Origin: Escallonia rubra
Lineage: Eukaryota; Streptophyta; Magnoliopsida; Escalloniales; Escalloniaceae
Reading direction: 5' to 3'
Length of the DNA stretch: 64,000 nt
NCBI GenBank assembly: GCA_033065855.1
Contig: JAVXUO010001571.1
Coordinates: 171,865 to 235,864 of the forward strand
Both the position numbers and the translations under genes were made by a program. Shown piece after piece: positions 25,058 to 38,189 of the stretch. Under the pieces are notes generated by a model. The model did no database searches. It saw nothing but the letters and a program-made list of their open reading frames with translations, and was not told the origin of the DNA. Within the stretch, counting starts at the first letter, position 1. Each line of letters opens with the position of its first letter.

Positions 25058-27950
25058 ATGGCCGAGGAGAAGAGGTGGAGTGGAAGCCATTTTGTGCTGA
25101 TTCACGGAGCTTGTCACGGGGCATGGTGTTGGTACAAGGTGGAGACGCTGCTGAGAGTGGCGGGTCATAGAGTCACCGCGCTCGATCTTGCTGCTTCTGG
25201 GGTTAACCTCAAGCAGCTGCGCGACCTTTCCACGATGTCAGACTTTTTGGAACCGTTGATGGAGTTCATGGCGGCTCTACCAGTGGATGAGACGGTGGTT
25301 CTAGTCGGCCATAGCATGGGAGGTGTTGCTATTTCTGTTGCTATGGAAAGGTTCCCGCAGAAAATCTCTATCGCGATTTTCGTTACTGCTTTTATGCCCG
25401 GTCCTGACTTCAGTTTCCTCGACATCACTCAACAGGTACCTCAGCAAGTCGTCTAACAACCTCTCCCACTTAATTCATTTATGAAGAACCTCTTGAGTTC
25501 CTACAGGGACTTGAGTCGTTCCACATGACTATGTTTTAACTATTCGTATAAAAAGAGGATGGAAAATATTTAGACTCCGCGTAACAATTTTTTGATATTC
25601 AGCAACTCCGGCTGAAAAAAGTTTGCAAAAATCGCATTACGATTGCATCTTGATTTGCGTAACTTTTTTAGGGGCTTTGATGAGGCGTCTCACATTGGAA
25701 AACTATACTAAAGAACTTAGACCGTCCCGTTAAGCTAGGAGGACGCTAAATCTAACCCTTGAATTTTAACCTATCATAGTATTCAGTAGACTAGGCCACA
25801 TGGTTATCAATGCCATACTGAGTATCGGCTGGCTGGTACATACCACTTTTGCATTCCTCCAATACGGTATTCGTTTACATTTCGTGTCGGTGAAAATACC
25901 GCTCCATATAGGTTGTACCAGCCGAAATAATAAGTGATACCGATTGAGATAATATAGTTTGTATTGGTTACTTAAAAACTGCAAAGTTACAAAATTTGTT
26001 GACCAATTTAGAAAAATTACCGTATAAGGAATAAATAATAAAAAAGTCCTAAGTTATCGATCAAGGTTGAACCTAGATTACACACTTCATCCCTTGTTTG
26101 GATAGCATGTTCAATGTCTTTATTTTTATTTTTCAGCAAGAAAATTCCATTTTCAAAAGCACCAAATAGTAGCATACACTTACTTGAATATTGAAAATAC
26201 TTGGAAAACGATGTTCAAACAAAACACCAAATAAAAATTCCATTTTAAAAAACACCAAATAGTAGAATACACTTGCTTGAATATAGAAAACACTTTGAAA
26301 ACGATGTTTAAGCAACCTAGTGTTCTGTTCAATTTATATATATGCAATTAAGAACTACTATTTTCACATTCTTGAGGATAGTATCCAACTTTCATCTTTA
26401 GTTTTTTCATTTTGTTATGAGAATGAAAGCAACAATACTGGTATACAAATGGGCCCTCAATTCTTGTGAATAACTATTTTTGGACACTGCAACTATATTC
26501 CATGAGTTTGACTCGAAAAAAGCTAATGTTACTACCTACAAGACGAGTGATGTCGCCTCCATCCCCGTACAAAGTGGAAATCTGAATGTCAAAGCCCTAT
26601 TCTTGAATCTTAGCAATTTATACTTCCTCTTTCGTTCTTTCTTCTTAAAATTAATGCAGTACACTCCGAGAGAGGATATTCCGGTGGACAACATCTATAC
26701 ATTCGATCAAGGTCCGGACAAACCTCCGACTTCCTTTCTCTTCGGGCCCATCTTTATATCGTCCAAGCTCTATCAACTCTCCCCGCCCGAGGTAACTGTG
26801 ATGTTATATGCTTGAGTTCGATCTATTTTGGATCCCACGTGTAGTTAAAAATCAAATGCTTAAAAGTAGAAAGCAATAATTTCAAAACCCAGCATATTTT
26901 GCAAAAACATGGTGGAGTTGGTGGACCCACACATGTGCGACACACTTTGTTCGTTTAGTAGTAATTTACATATGCATAGTAAATTTTGAGCATGTAGAAG
27001 TAAAACTGGACTCTGTGTAACGATAGTCGTCGAATTACTGAAAAATATCCTATAAATTTTTCAAAAAGCGTTACGAGTAATTTTCAGTGTCGAAAGTGTT
27101 ACAAAAATATTTAAATTTATTTAGCATCTTTGGTGAGGATATATAGCACCTATACTTGCTACTATTCCTCTTACCTAATCGTATCAACATAGTTAGTTAA
27201 GTTACTTAAAGCCATTTTTTGCATAGCATCTTTGCATCACATTTGTGTCCTTATTAGTTTGAGAAAGAGACTTTAATGACGACGGAGATGACGATCTTAT
27301 ACCACATTGTAATTTATTAATGAGAGTATATTTTTCATTTCACAAGATGTCAATGTGGTGGAGGCTTTTAAAATGAGCCCTCAAGTGTAATCTCATCTCC
27401 CCCCCCTCCCCTTCCTCCTTCCAAAGAAAAAAATTGCAATTTTTTTTTTTTTAAACTTTGAAACTGTCTAATTTCGCATTCTATTACGCCAAAAAATGTG
27501 CTTTAATAACAAAATGCATTGTAGACAAAGTGATGCATTGTAAATCCACATATCCACTTTGTCGATTATAACATGCATGGTTAAAGAGTCTAGTATCCTC
27601 TGAGCTTTTGTTTTTTTTAGTACAATTATCTTTTCAGATGATCAGCTAATGTTTGTGCACGTCCTAATACATAGGATGTTATTCTTGCAAATTCGTTGGT
27701 GAGACCTTTTCCTTGCTTTACTGATGCAAAGTCGTTCGAGGATACCATAGTCACCAAGGAAAGGTATGGATCTGTGCATCGAGTTTTCATCGTGTGTGGC
27801 CAAGACTATGGTATAGAGGTGGACATACAACGATGGTTTATAAAAAATAATCCACCAGATGAAGTGAAGGAAATCGCTGATTCAGATCATATGGTCATGT
27901 TGTCTCACCCTCAAGAACTGTGTTCCTATCTCCTCGCTTACGCCCACTAA
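25058..27950 (+). CDS. Methylesterase (MES family, SABP2-like alpha/beta hydrolase), three exons
   Basis: Exons 25058-25435, 26660-26791 and 27675-27950 join in phase to give 261 residues, the usual MES length and intron pattern. The fold signature is clear: FVLIHGACHGAWCWYK at the N-terminus, the nucleophile elbow GHSMGG (Ser ~87), FLFGPIFISSKLYQLSPPE in the cap region, IVCGQD with the likely catalytic Asp, and DSDHMVMLSHP with the catalytic His. Family members hydrolyse methyl esters of salicylate, jasmonate or indole-acetate in the cytosol; the substrate cannot be told from sequence alone. Exon 3 starts after ATACATAG, giving DVILANSLVRPFPCF, which fits the family better than an internal start. 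It is diverged from the two minus-strand MES genes at 31-43 kb. Confidence 0.9.
26144..26310. repeat. Two-copy ~94-bp repeat in MES intron 1
   Basis: Two copies share AATTCCATTTT, CACCAAATAGTAG, ATACACTT and AAAACGATGTT in the same order at about 94-bp spacing, with several differences between them. Confidence 0.7.
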
Positions 27951-28255
27951 TCTTGGTTGCGTCTTTTATGCTTATTAACGGGCCGGTTGAAGCTTTCTTG
28001 GTCTTTCTGATAAGATGAGAAAGTAAGGATTGATTGCTCAATGTTCTTAAATCTTCTTCATTATTCTCACTGTGGATGTTGGGAGAACAAAGTTGAATGA
28101 ATAGCACTAAAACTTGTACCACCTACGTTTTATCTGGATATCACTTAGGTCCTGATCAGGTGAAAATCTCTGACTTTTGCAAGGAATGTATAAGCCCTTT
28201 TGTTCTTGCAATTGACATACAATGATGAATTCTAATTAATATGGTTGTCCAGTGT

Positions 28256-30201
28256 CCACCTAGCAAAGCAGCAAGCTTGTCTCTTAAGGCAAACCAGCTG
28301 ATATGGGAGAAAAATACTGCCTAGGAGATGGTGACACATGTCACCATCTGATGCTCTCAAAACTGTCACACTACTAATGGAGAAGTGGGAAGTGGTAACC
28401 ACCCACCTTCCCACTATTTATTTATCCATTATGACAATAACCCCTGCTTAATAGCGGTAATTACCCACTAATAAGAGTAAGCTCCCATTAGTCTGGTAAC
28501 TCCCTAATTAAAGGGGAAATAACTAACCACTAAGGGGGGCACTCTATAAAAGGAAAAGGGGAGAACAATGGAAAGGTAGTGAAAATGTCAGAATGAGAGA
28601 GAGTTTAAATGAGTTCCAAAGTCCCCTATTTATAGGAAAAAGTGTGCCTGTGTCATCAGCTAACACATGTCGTCCCCTGAGAGTGACACGTCACCAGAGG
28701 GTCCACAAATACCGGTTCTCCGTCGGACTGCCAGTTCCCAAATTCGCACTGCCTTGCCTCACACAGCATCTCTCTACCTGTCTGAAAAGACTGACCACAC
28801 ACGACGACATGATCAGAGTAAGCCCGTTGCCCCAGCAATCGGTCCAAGCCCTTACTGAATCCCACAAGCGTCAAGAGACGTGTAGATAACTTGACAGCAA
28901 TGAGGGTTGCCCCTGTAGCCAACTGCCAGACGGACTAGGCGCGATGCCTTCCAAAGACATGCTCCCGTCCCGGAGTGACCCGGGGGTCATCGTCCTGGGG
29001 GTGCCGACGATCACCGATAACGTGAGTGGACATGGTTGCAGCTCAGTGCTTAGTGTCATGCAGGTCACCCCAGACGACGATAGCTTTGTGGTAACGAGCC
29101 TATCCCGCTGCGGAGGGTCCTCGTGACGGAGCAGTACGAGTGGAGCCCCCCCTGAAATGAAGATGGGGATAGCTTTGTGGTAACGAGCCTATCCCGCTAC
29201 GGAGGGTCCTCGTGCCGGAGCACTACGAGCGGAGCCCCCTCGAAATGGAGATGGCGATAGCTTTGTGGTAACGAGCCTATCCCGCTGCGGAGGGTCCTCG
29301 TGCCGGTGCACTACAAGCAGAGCCCCCCCGGAATGAAGATGGAGATAACTTTGTGGTAATGAGCCTATCCCGGTACGGAGGGTCCTCGTGCTGAAGCACT
29401 ACGAGCGGAGACCCCCCGAAATAGAGACGGCGATAACTTTGTGCTAACGAGTCTATCCCGCTGCGAAGGGTCTTCGTGCCGGAGCACTACGAGCAAAGCC
29501 CCCCAGAATGCTGCACACTCCGGAGAGTGGGTCGAAGCATGTTCCTCGTCCATGGCGTGGGCACATGGTGTGGTGGATGAGTGGTGCCCGGAGGCATGTT
29601 ACATGATCGCGGCGCATGGGCGTGGCGACTACCGTCACGAGACATTGATTGTGGCGCATGGGCGCGGTGACTACCGTCGCGAGACATTGATTGTGGCGCA
29701 TGGGTGCGGCGACTACCGTCGCGAGTGATGGTTGAACAGTGCGAACCATAGTGTGCCTGAGTGCGACAAGTGAGCAAAGTGTCAAGTAGCCCCCCACCCC
29801 GAGCTTAGGGTGGCTGACCCCCTGGCTTGAACCAAGGTGACCGACCCCCATGCAAGGTGGCCGACCCCTCTGGCTTGAACCAAGGTGGCCTACCCCCATG
29901 AAAGGTGACCGACGACCCCCCTGGCTTGAACCAAGGTGGCCGACCCCCTTTGAGGGTGGAGGCGCACTAAGTCTAATCTATATATTTTGTAAGGGAAATG
30001 GAGCCAAAGTTGCTACTTTGGCAATGAAAAATATACCTCACCATGAATTGCGCCGAAAAGATGATGATGAATGCACGTGACTCGGACACGCGCGCTTTGA
30101 TCAGTTTGATGATTTGAAAAATTGAACGTTAAATGTGTCGACGTGTCGGGCAAAACGGGACTCCTAGTGGACCCTTGGGTATGACCAAAATAGGTCGGGA
30201 A
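28256..30201 (-). mobile_element. Fossil LTR-type block, relative of the 51-59 kb gypsy element
   Basis: The right edge AGGTCGGGAACA matches the LTR edge (GGGTGGGAACA) of the large element at 50.9-59.0 kb. The interior shares its phrases (ACTGACCACAC, GGAGGGTCCTCGTGCCGGAG, CACTCCGGAGAGTGGGT). It reads as a solo-LTR-like or rearranged remnant on the minus strand, with no intact protein. Sequence resembling CACCTAGCAAAGC(A/T)GCAAGC lies at both ends (28257 and 30203 onward). It is broken. It seems older than the 51-59 kb element, judging from weaker similarity. Confidence 0.6.
29080..29515. repeat. Minisatellite of ~87-bp units in the LTR-type fossil
   Basis: About five units each begin GATAGCTTTGTGGTAACGAG and contain GGAGGGTCCTCGTGCCGGAG. 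Shorter arrays follow: GCGCATGGGCG/CGACTACCGTC (three units, 29612-29725) and GGTGGCCGACCCCC-type units (29808-29957). Confidence 0.8.
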
Positions 30202-31602
30202 CATCCACCTAGCAAAGCTGCAAGCTTGTCTCCTAAAACAGCTAATATGACCTTCATGATAGGGAAAAAAGAGCTTCAGTAATGCTTTGGTCTCTTTGGG
30301 TAACAAAACTGATATGACCTTCATGATAGGCAAATAAAGTGGTTTATCGAAGGTTGAGCCAAGTTTTTAGCAATAAAAGGAAGCTAAAGCCTTCCAACCG
30401 ATGTGCTTCAGGACCGAAGCTTCCCTCGTTTCCATCTGATCGCACCCTTTCCTACCAGTCAACTTCAAAGAGCCTGATATAAATATTATTTTTCGACTTG
30501 ATGTAGGAGTCTCCGAGGAAAGAACCATTTGCACAGGTATACGACTTCCAGCTCTCCATTTCTCTTATCTTGATCGTGTAGTAAAAATCTAGGGTAAAGT
30601 TTGGTTTCCATACAAAATCTCATTCATTCCAAAAATTAAATTTGCATATGAAGGTCAAACATTAAGGGAAAAAAGGTCAAAATTAAACATTTCTTGTTCT
30701 CGCTTCTTGGTCCGTAAAGTTGCATCCTCACTTGATGTGAGCCACACGTTTCAAATCACGATCCACAATTTCAACCAAAATGACGCAGATTGGTTCGTCA
30801 AAGATGCGAATGATATCATTACATTGATTGCTATCTTTGAAATGCCACTGGATCTTGAGTCTGAAATTGAAATGTGCTAACTTGTTTAGTTGTCAACAAA
30901 GTTTTTATTCTTCATCGTGGGACAGCGGACTAATACAAAAACATAAAGATACCTGCAAGAATGCTTTTCTTTGTCTAGATCAAAACGAAAGCTCGTGTCG
31001 TTTGCTCCATGTAAGTCTGTTAGTGCGATAGTAACAGTTGTCACGACTTGAATCACCACTCAGCCGAGTTGGTGTCCGAGCGATCAAGTGCATAAGAGTC
31101 AGTAAAGTGCACACGTGTGTGTACACAAACTATTTAATAATAAGAAGATCTTCGAGCAAAGTTAGAATCGAGACAGAAGCGTTCATGGTAAAAACATATG
31201 GTGACTTTGGTCCGACTTGCTAGAAGTAAGCGTCTTTACATATAATCTTTCATCATAAAAACAAACATTAAGATAAAGCTTGCAATACTTGGGGATGTAG
31301 GGGCCGTAGTAGATTCAACAATGGGTCTAACAGTGGGAAGAACATTTTCATGACCACTTCCTCAGGTTGTTCGATAAGTATAAAGTCGCGAAGATTGAAC
31401 GAAACATCACACACCATAAAATGTTAACTGAGCTTGATTATTTGTAACGAAAAAAACTACAAACAAGCATTGGAAACAGTCTAACAATTGATATATGTTT
31501 CTCATTTTAACCATTTGAACTCCACTTTTATTACTAGATGACACGCTATAGCGAGACTTTAGGTGGAGTTCAAAAGTCATTTTGCATAACTTATTTAATT
31601 AT
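30202..31602. other. Intergenic region downstream of MES-A, no gene seen
   Basis: A short repeated phrase ATATGACCTTCATGATAGG occurs at about 30245 and 30312. Otherwise this is AT-rich sequence without a supported gene. It includes the 3' flank of the minus-strand MES-A gene. Confidence 0.5.
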
Positions 31603-34600
31603 CTAGGCGTACTTAGTAGCTATCTCTAAGAGATAATGGCAAAGTTCTTGTGGCTTTGACAACATTGGCATATGATCTGCACCCTTTATCTCCTTCACCT
31701 CCGTCACTGCTGGACTGTTCTTTATCATCCATTGCTGGAACTCCTCTGGTATCGTTTTATCCTCGTAGCACACAATGAATACACGCTTAAGTGATCCATA
31801 CCCTTCGTTTGAGAAGTTACTCGCCTTTGACAAATCCTCTAAAAGCAAGGATCCTGGCCTTATCAAAGTAGTTGCTAGTGTGAAGTCCTACAAGAAACAA
31901 TTGTGTTGTGATTGCTCTACCTCAGTTGCTCAAGCCTTCGCTGTAAATGAGTTGATGGAAAAATTTCCAAGAACAAAGTGTACAAGGACTTGGGTTTTTA
32001 CAACAATTCTTTTAGTTGGCTTCATTTTCTTCCAAAGAAGAATCTGTGTTTACTAGTGGCGTGAGGTTAGATCTAAACTCGTGTTGCCTCTTGTATTGAA
32101 AAAAAGATGTAGATTTAATGTCACACTTGCTAATTTTCTTTTTATTTTATTGCATTACACTTTACACATAAAGGAAAACATTGCAGGCTACGCCTTGTAC
32201 CCTTCTTGTTACATTTGCTTTTGGCCTATAAGGATTGCCGTACTTGGCGCGGGAGCATTCTAAGAAGGCAGACAAACATAGAAAGCCATAATGGGTTACT
32301 CTCTGTCGATTCAATGTCCATTTCATCAAGATGATACTTTTGAAAGGTCCTATTTTAGCCATATCAATTACACTTTCTTTCAAAACGCTCTCATAGTATG
32401 TCCAATTTTTTAGCCATGTCAACCACACTTCCTTTCAAAACACTCATAGTATGTCCGACCTAGGACGGCAGTCACATTAGTATTCTTTCTTCTACACTGC
32501 CTCCAAATATTCTCATAGTATCTCTATCGAAGTTTCCTTTTGCATAATGCGGTGCTAGCATTTTCTCCATGGACTGTGATTTTTACTTTTAATTTCAAAT
32601 CCGTCCTTTTTCTCGAGGGGATGAAAAAAAAAAAAAAAACTTGTCTGTGAAATTAATGGCCATTGTAAATAAAATGACATCACCTTAATTTTAAACTTTT
32701 GTCAAGTATTCAAGTCAAAATCAATTGACAAATACCTGAAAAGACAAAAAAGCTTATATTTCATTGTCAGCAGCGCTAGAGCCCGAAACTATTTTCAAGG
32801 TAGGCAGAAACTATAGTTATTGATATTTCTCCTACTCCAATTAGATTTTATGCTAAATTAGCCCTCGACAGAATTGTTTGTCTGCAGCCAAAATGAATTG
32901 CATTCATGCGACCATGTACATTATGCAAAAACAGGACAAGAGTTTAACTTCACTCAAATGGCATAGATTTCACAACTACCAAGAGACGAAGTGCACGATC
33001 CATACATTGACATGATCACCAATAGGAACACGTATAATTAGCGACAACCATATGATGGGGATGACTTTTTACATCTTTTTGCAAGTTGGCTATATTTTGG
33101 CTGCAATCAGTGCGTAGAAAAATGACTACAACATCACATATTTGACAATGAATGGCATTTGACTATGATATGTGAAATTTTTGTTAATACTTTGAATGAT
33201 GATTTTTAACGATAATTTTTTAGCATGACTAATTAAGGGCCTCTAGAAATATTTAGTAATCATGAACTGTTTCTACATAGTCACATTAGTTGTTCACATA
33301 CAGATGGTTGTAGTCATTTTTCTCCAATCCAAGTTGCAGTTAAAATTATTCGGTAAGATAGCATGTACTAACCTCATATATCGTTTACTATGTGTATAGT
33401 GTTTGTTTTAGATTGTTGCGATAGTCCTAAGAAGCTATAGAGGGCAATGGTCCACCTTAATTTCAATATGCCCCTCACGGTTTGCTGAGTTCTTTTTTCA
33501 GTGAACCAGATACATGGAAAATTAAATACACTAATTAACCATGTTAGTTGTCATTATATTATTACTATGCAACGACGCTATTTGCAAGTTTTGATCGACT
33601 CACTATGATAAATGTCAAATTTTCTAACTCAAACTCAATTGCCAATGTACGAATATATCCCCAAGTTTGTGTTGGAGAGTGAGAGATTGCTTACCTCAAT
33701 GGAGCATAGTTGGTAGAGCTTGGATGATAGGAACTTGGGGCCGAAAAGTATTGATGTAATTGGATGTTTGGGGTCACCAAAAGGTGAAAACTGCGTGTCC
33801 AACCACGATTCTGCGGAGATCCTCTCCAAAAACTTTTCAAAACCAAATTAGAAGAGCATACAACTAGCAAGCATAAAACTGACATACATGTGTGTGTGTG
33901 TTGGGGGTTGGGGGGGGGGGGGGGGGGGGGGGGGGTGGTGTCGCGCGCACAAACGCCATGGACTATTGATGGACACTTCTTTTCATATAGCCTTTTATAT
34001 TTACATTTCTTCTTGTTGCCAATGAAGCGTGAAGCTGTAAATATATGAGACCCTTTCACACTTTCCACTGTATTAATTATTGTATAGATCTCACGATTTG
34101 CTGCTAATACATTCTGAGCAACAAAATGAGGCGTTAACATGCATATTATTGTGTAAGCTTTTACCCTCCCCTTTCAAGATCATGAATAGACATTAAAGGG
34201 CTTGTTTGCTTGTCCTTCAATCTTCATTTTGTCTTATTAACTTTTGTAGAGCTCAAGCTTAATAACCATTGACTACCTGACAAAAGGTTGTCCTCATGCC
34301 GGAGCATCCAGAGCTCCCTTATAGCGATAGTGTTTCGAGGGAGTTGCCTATCTCACAATGAGTCATTGTGTCGGAGCACTCAGAGTGTGCCAAGGTAGTA
34401 TCCTAGAGGAGTCGCCTACCTGGTAGGAAGAGAGTCCTCATACTAAAGCACTCAGAGCTCCCTAGGGTAATGTTCCAAAAGAGTCGCTTATCTTGAGGGA
34501 TGGTCCACACTCTGGAGAGTGGGTTGAAGCATGTTTTCATGACCAAAGTGAAGTGCGCGTGGTGTGATGAAAAGATGGACCAACGTCACGGGCATGGCAG

Positions 34601-35820
34601 TATGACAGAATGTCGACATGCATGAGTGTATAAGTGGCGTGGCACATGCGGGTTGTCTGTGGGGCCAGATGCATGCCCAATGGAGATGGCGTGGGGTCAT
34701 GGTCACTAAGTGTTGTGCGAAAGCAAAAGACACAGAGACTGCGCAGGGCCGACCGAAAGACGAGTCCCGGGGGCTCATATAGAAGGATGAAGCAATCGTG
34801 CGTGGTCAAGCACGATGATGGGCACAGTGAAGGGTGCACATAATGGGAGATGACAGTAGGGCGTGGTTGGGCATCTTGGCACTTGGCTGCAGCGATGGCT
34901 ATTGTGGCGAGGGCACATAAATGGTGACAATGCCAAACTTAGTAGGGTGTTGAGATGCCTCGGTCGCGACGATGTGCCTTGTGCCGGTGGCACGTAACAC
35001 AGAGATATCGGGGGTCGTGGGGTTTGAGAGTGACGACATAAGTCATGGTGCATGGAGGTCTCAAGGAGAGGAGATACCAATGGGTGAGGCAAGGAGCTCC
35101 CAAGGAAAGAAGAGACCAAAGGGTGAGGCAAGGAGCCCCTAGAGGAGAGACCAATGAATGAGGCAAGGGAGGCCACATGTAGAGGAGAGACCAATGAGTA
35201 AGGCAAGGAGAAAGAGTCACCAAGGGAGGGAGCTTAGGCCCACCCCCAAAGGGGAGCTCTAGCAAATTGCCGGGAAAGGGAGGGGCGGAAGGAGGGACTG
35301 GGGGGGGGGGGGGGTTGGAGCTCGGGGCCCAATTTCAACACTTAGAATATGTTTGGAAGTGCGACATGTGACTTGGGGTGTGCGTTTCGAGTTGACCAGA
35401 GTAGTAATGTTGAATTTTGACCGCTGAATATTTGTTAACATGTCCATAAAGAGGAGCTCAAAAGCGGTCAAAAGTGCGAAGTTAAAGGTACGTAGTTAAG
35501 TTGGGCTATGAACAAAGTGTTTTTTGACATGCTTAATAGACATGGCCACTTAGTTTAACTTGATAGGACCAAGATCTTCCCCAAATTAAATAATTGAACT
35601 TATTTTTCCTAAGCTTGAATTACTGATTATATTTGATTAGTTGCTAGATTCTCTTGGTCATGGATTCAAATTATTAGCGATTTTAATCACATTGGTTTGA
35701 GACAAAAAAATTATTGCACAAGGATAAATAATAATTGTCATTAAAAAAAAGTTAATCATCACTTCTAATTATATGAGTTTAAATTGTTAAGGAATGAACT
35801 TGGCAATGTTATCTTTTGTT

Positions 35821-35901
<81 letters not shown>

Positions 35902-36808
35902 AATTAGATAAATTAGATGCATCACCGTCAAGTTCATAGGTAAATAGAGTGTACATTGCGCTATTATAAATGGAATGAAAATGGGAGACAAAAGAATCGA
36001 ATGGGGACCACAATGTCATAATTTGCACATGGGAATCAATGAGATTTAAACGAATGTGCACCACCAGACTGCACCACCACTGAGAACAAAAATATACAGA
36101 CTTTTCAATTTTACTATTTTATAAGAGGGACCAAATACGTAAGCGAAAGAAATTGAACTCAAAATTTTGAGCCTAGAAAGCTCGTGATACCATCTTAAAT
36201 TATCATCAACCGTAAAAGCTCAAATTATTAAGTAAGTTTAAAAATATTATCATGCTTAACAGCGTACATTCATGAAATCGTGCATCTATCGGATATGAAT
36301 TAACTTCATATGATGTAATAAAGAAAAACTCCACATGTTATCTAGTTTTCTCACGCTTTGTGTTACTCAGAAAAGGTGAATATACATTAGCAACAAACTT
36401 CAACATTTTAGCGAAGAAATAGACGTGTTATATTACCTGATTCAGAACGTAGGATGGCCCATGTAAGGTATCAGGCATGAATGCCGTGACAAAGACAGCC
36501 ACCAGGACCTTCTCCGGGTACTTGTCCATGGCCAGAGCCAAGTTCAGTCCACCCAGGCTGTGCCCAACTAGTATCACCTTCTCTTCCGGAGGGAGCGACG
36601 CCAATACCTCTATTAGCGGTAGACTATAGTCGTAAAGTGTTCGGACGTCGTCAAGTTGTCTGGGATTGATGCCCGATGCCGACAAGTCGAGCGCTGTCAC
36701 ACGGTGGCCGGCGGACTCCAGCAGGGGTTTGAGCTTATACCAGCACCAAGCTCCGTGGCATACACCATGCACAAGAACAAAATGCTTTAACTGCTGACCG
36801 GCTTCCAT
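31603..36808 (-). CDS. Methylesterase MES-A (SABP2-like), three exons
   Basis: Minus-strand exons 36808-36437, 33832-33695 and 31887-31603 give 264 residues, all in phase with GT-AG splice sites. Translation starts at [16 protein letters not shown] longer in-frame ATG exists upstream, but it would add 22 residues absent from the family and lies across the TATA box. Key features are HGVCHGAWCWYK, the nucleophile GHSLGG, LFGPKFLSSKLYQLCSIE, IVCYED and GADHMPMLSKP with the catalytic His. The protein looks intact and is probably a cytosolic esterase for a methylated plant hormone. Intron 1 (2.6 kb) contains an old LTR-element fragment, a poly-G run and a compound microsatellite. It is nearly identical to MES-B and arose by tandem duplication. 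Confidence 0.9.
33910..33935 (+). repeat. Poly-G run in MES-A intron 1
   Basis: An uninterrupted G run of about 26 bases is preceded by TTGGGGGTT. The matching place in unit B (39886-39915) has a short, interrupted G-rich stretch instead. Exact length may be affected by sequencing. Confidence 0.9.
34280..35335 (-). mobile_element. Fossil LTR-element internal fragment in MES-A intron 1
   Basis: Phrases such as GTCCTCATGCCGGAG, CACTCTGGAGAGTGGGT and GAGGAGTCGCCTACC match the internal region of the gypsy-type element at 52.4-52.8 kb. It is a broken remnant with no intact protein. The same fragment sits at 40250-41340 in unit B, so it was present before the segmental duplication. Confidence 0.7.
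35819..35896. repeat. Compound microsatellite (TG)n(TA)n(GA)n
   Basis: A run of TG, then TA, then GA dinucleotides. Unit B keeps only a short TATATATA/GAGAGA stub at about 41868-41887, so the tract has expanded or contracted since duplication. Confidence 0.95.
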
Positions 36809-36849
36809 TTTTAGGTTGTGTTTTGGTGCGGAGGCTAGCTTTGGTTTCC

Positions 36850-36857
36850 TTATATAG
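36850..36857 (-). promoter_or_regulatory. TATA box of MES-A
   Basis: On the minus strand the sequence reads CCCCTATATAAGGAAACC, about 45 bases upstream of the MEAGQQ start codon, which is a good distance for a TATA element with a short 5' UTR. Confidence 0.6.
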
Positions 36858-38189
36858 GGGGATAAGATGGACACTGTTATCTAGTCTGAGTAGTCTCCCA
36901 CCAGTTGCCATGGCGGCAATGTGAGATAAAGCAAAAAAATTTCACCACCGCACCACTGCCCGCCTTTCCCATCTTACCAACTTCATCACAAAGTTGTCAT
37001 TCTTACCAAGATTTTCTACTATTTTACACAATTTTATATTCAGAGACAAACTATAAAAAAACTTAGAAAGAGGATAGAGTCAAAAAAGTTAGGATGACTT
37101 GGGAAATGATAGCCATTTCCAGAAGGATAAAAACTAGAAGATAGGTGGTGTTAAGGTTTGATTGGGAGAAGGAAGACCATTCCAATTTCCCTTTTCCAAC
37201 TTGGAAACTGAGTGCAAAATAGACTTTTCTTCCTCAAACACTTGGTTCCTTGACGATTCCCTTCTTTGAAAGTCTCTTCTGTTACGGCCCATTTTTGTAG
37301 AAAAACTTTTCGCTTCAGCTTACCTTTCTTGCCATGAAAAATTTGGGTAAGTATCTTAAGCGACAATTTTGTAATAACTGACCAACAATTGCAAAACTTA
37401 TTGCAACATTTTGTTGCTAAGTGTTGCCCAACTGTAATCAACAAGCTTTAGCGATGAGGCTAAAAAGTAAATAAAAGATTTATTTCAGTTCTTATTGCAA
37501 CAACAAAAATTTATCTATTTATACCATTTTCACCGGAACCACATAACATTACAACCACCATATCTTTAAGGACTCAACAATTACAACAATTTGGCTTCAA
37601 ATGATACACCAAAAGCCTTGTAAAAACATTCCACTCAAAACTAGTACTATTTAAAATTTTATATTGTGTCATTTCAAAAGAACTATAGAATGTCAAGCAT
37701 CAATATTCTATATAGATAGTTATCGTGACACGATGCGTGTGCAAAAATAGAATTAATAATATCATATTTCGTAAAAGCAAGTTTGATCTTTATAATATAT
37801 TTTGACTATATTTTTAAAAAAAAATTAAATGGCCCCATATACAACAATAAAGTTGTTTAAAATTTATTAAAAAATCAAAAATGAAAAATAAGTATTTTGA
37901 AATGTTAAAACCAAACATGTCCTTAAGGTAGTTATTACTATATAATGTTTTTGTTTTGTGTTACTTTTAAGAAAATTTTCATGTTGTCAAGTGTCACTAT
38001 TTTAAATAGTTGGTTATGTAACACCAAATGACTGTTACAACGAAATGGGTTTTCTGTTTATATATAGTATGTATATGGATAGATAGATAGATAGACTAGC
38101 ATTTGTGGTGCATGTGATGCGCATGCAAAGATAAAATTATTAAATAACAATTTATTAAAAAATCAAGTATGATATATAAATGTTTTAAG

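Noticed and set aside
29365-29899. Open frames with HAPQSMSRDGS-type repeats
   Set aside because: Translations of short tandem repeats in the LTR-type fossil, mirrored on both strands.
36809-36874. Upstream in-frame ATG adding 22 residues to MES-A
   Set aside because: The extension would overlap the likely TATA box and has no counterpart in the MES family; MEAGQQLKHF is the usual type of start.
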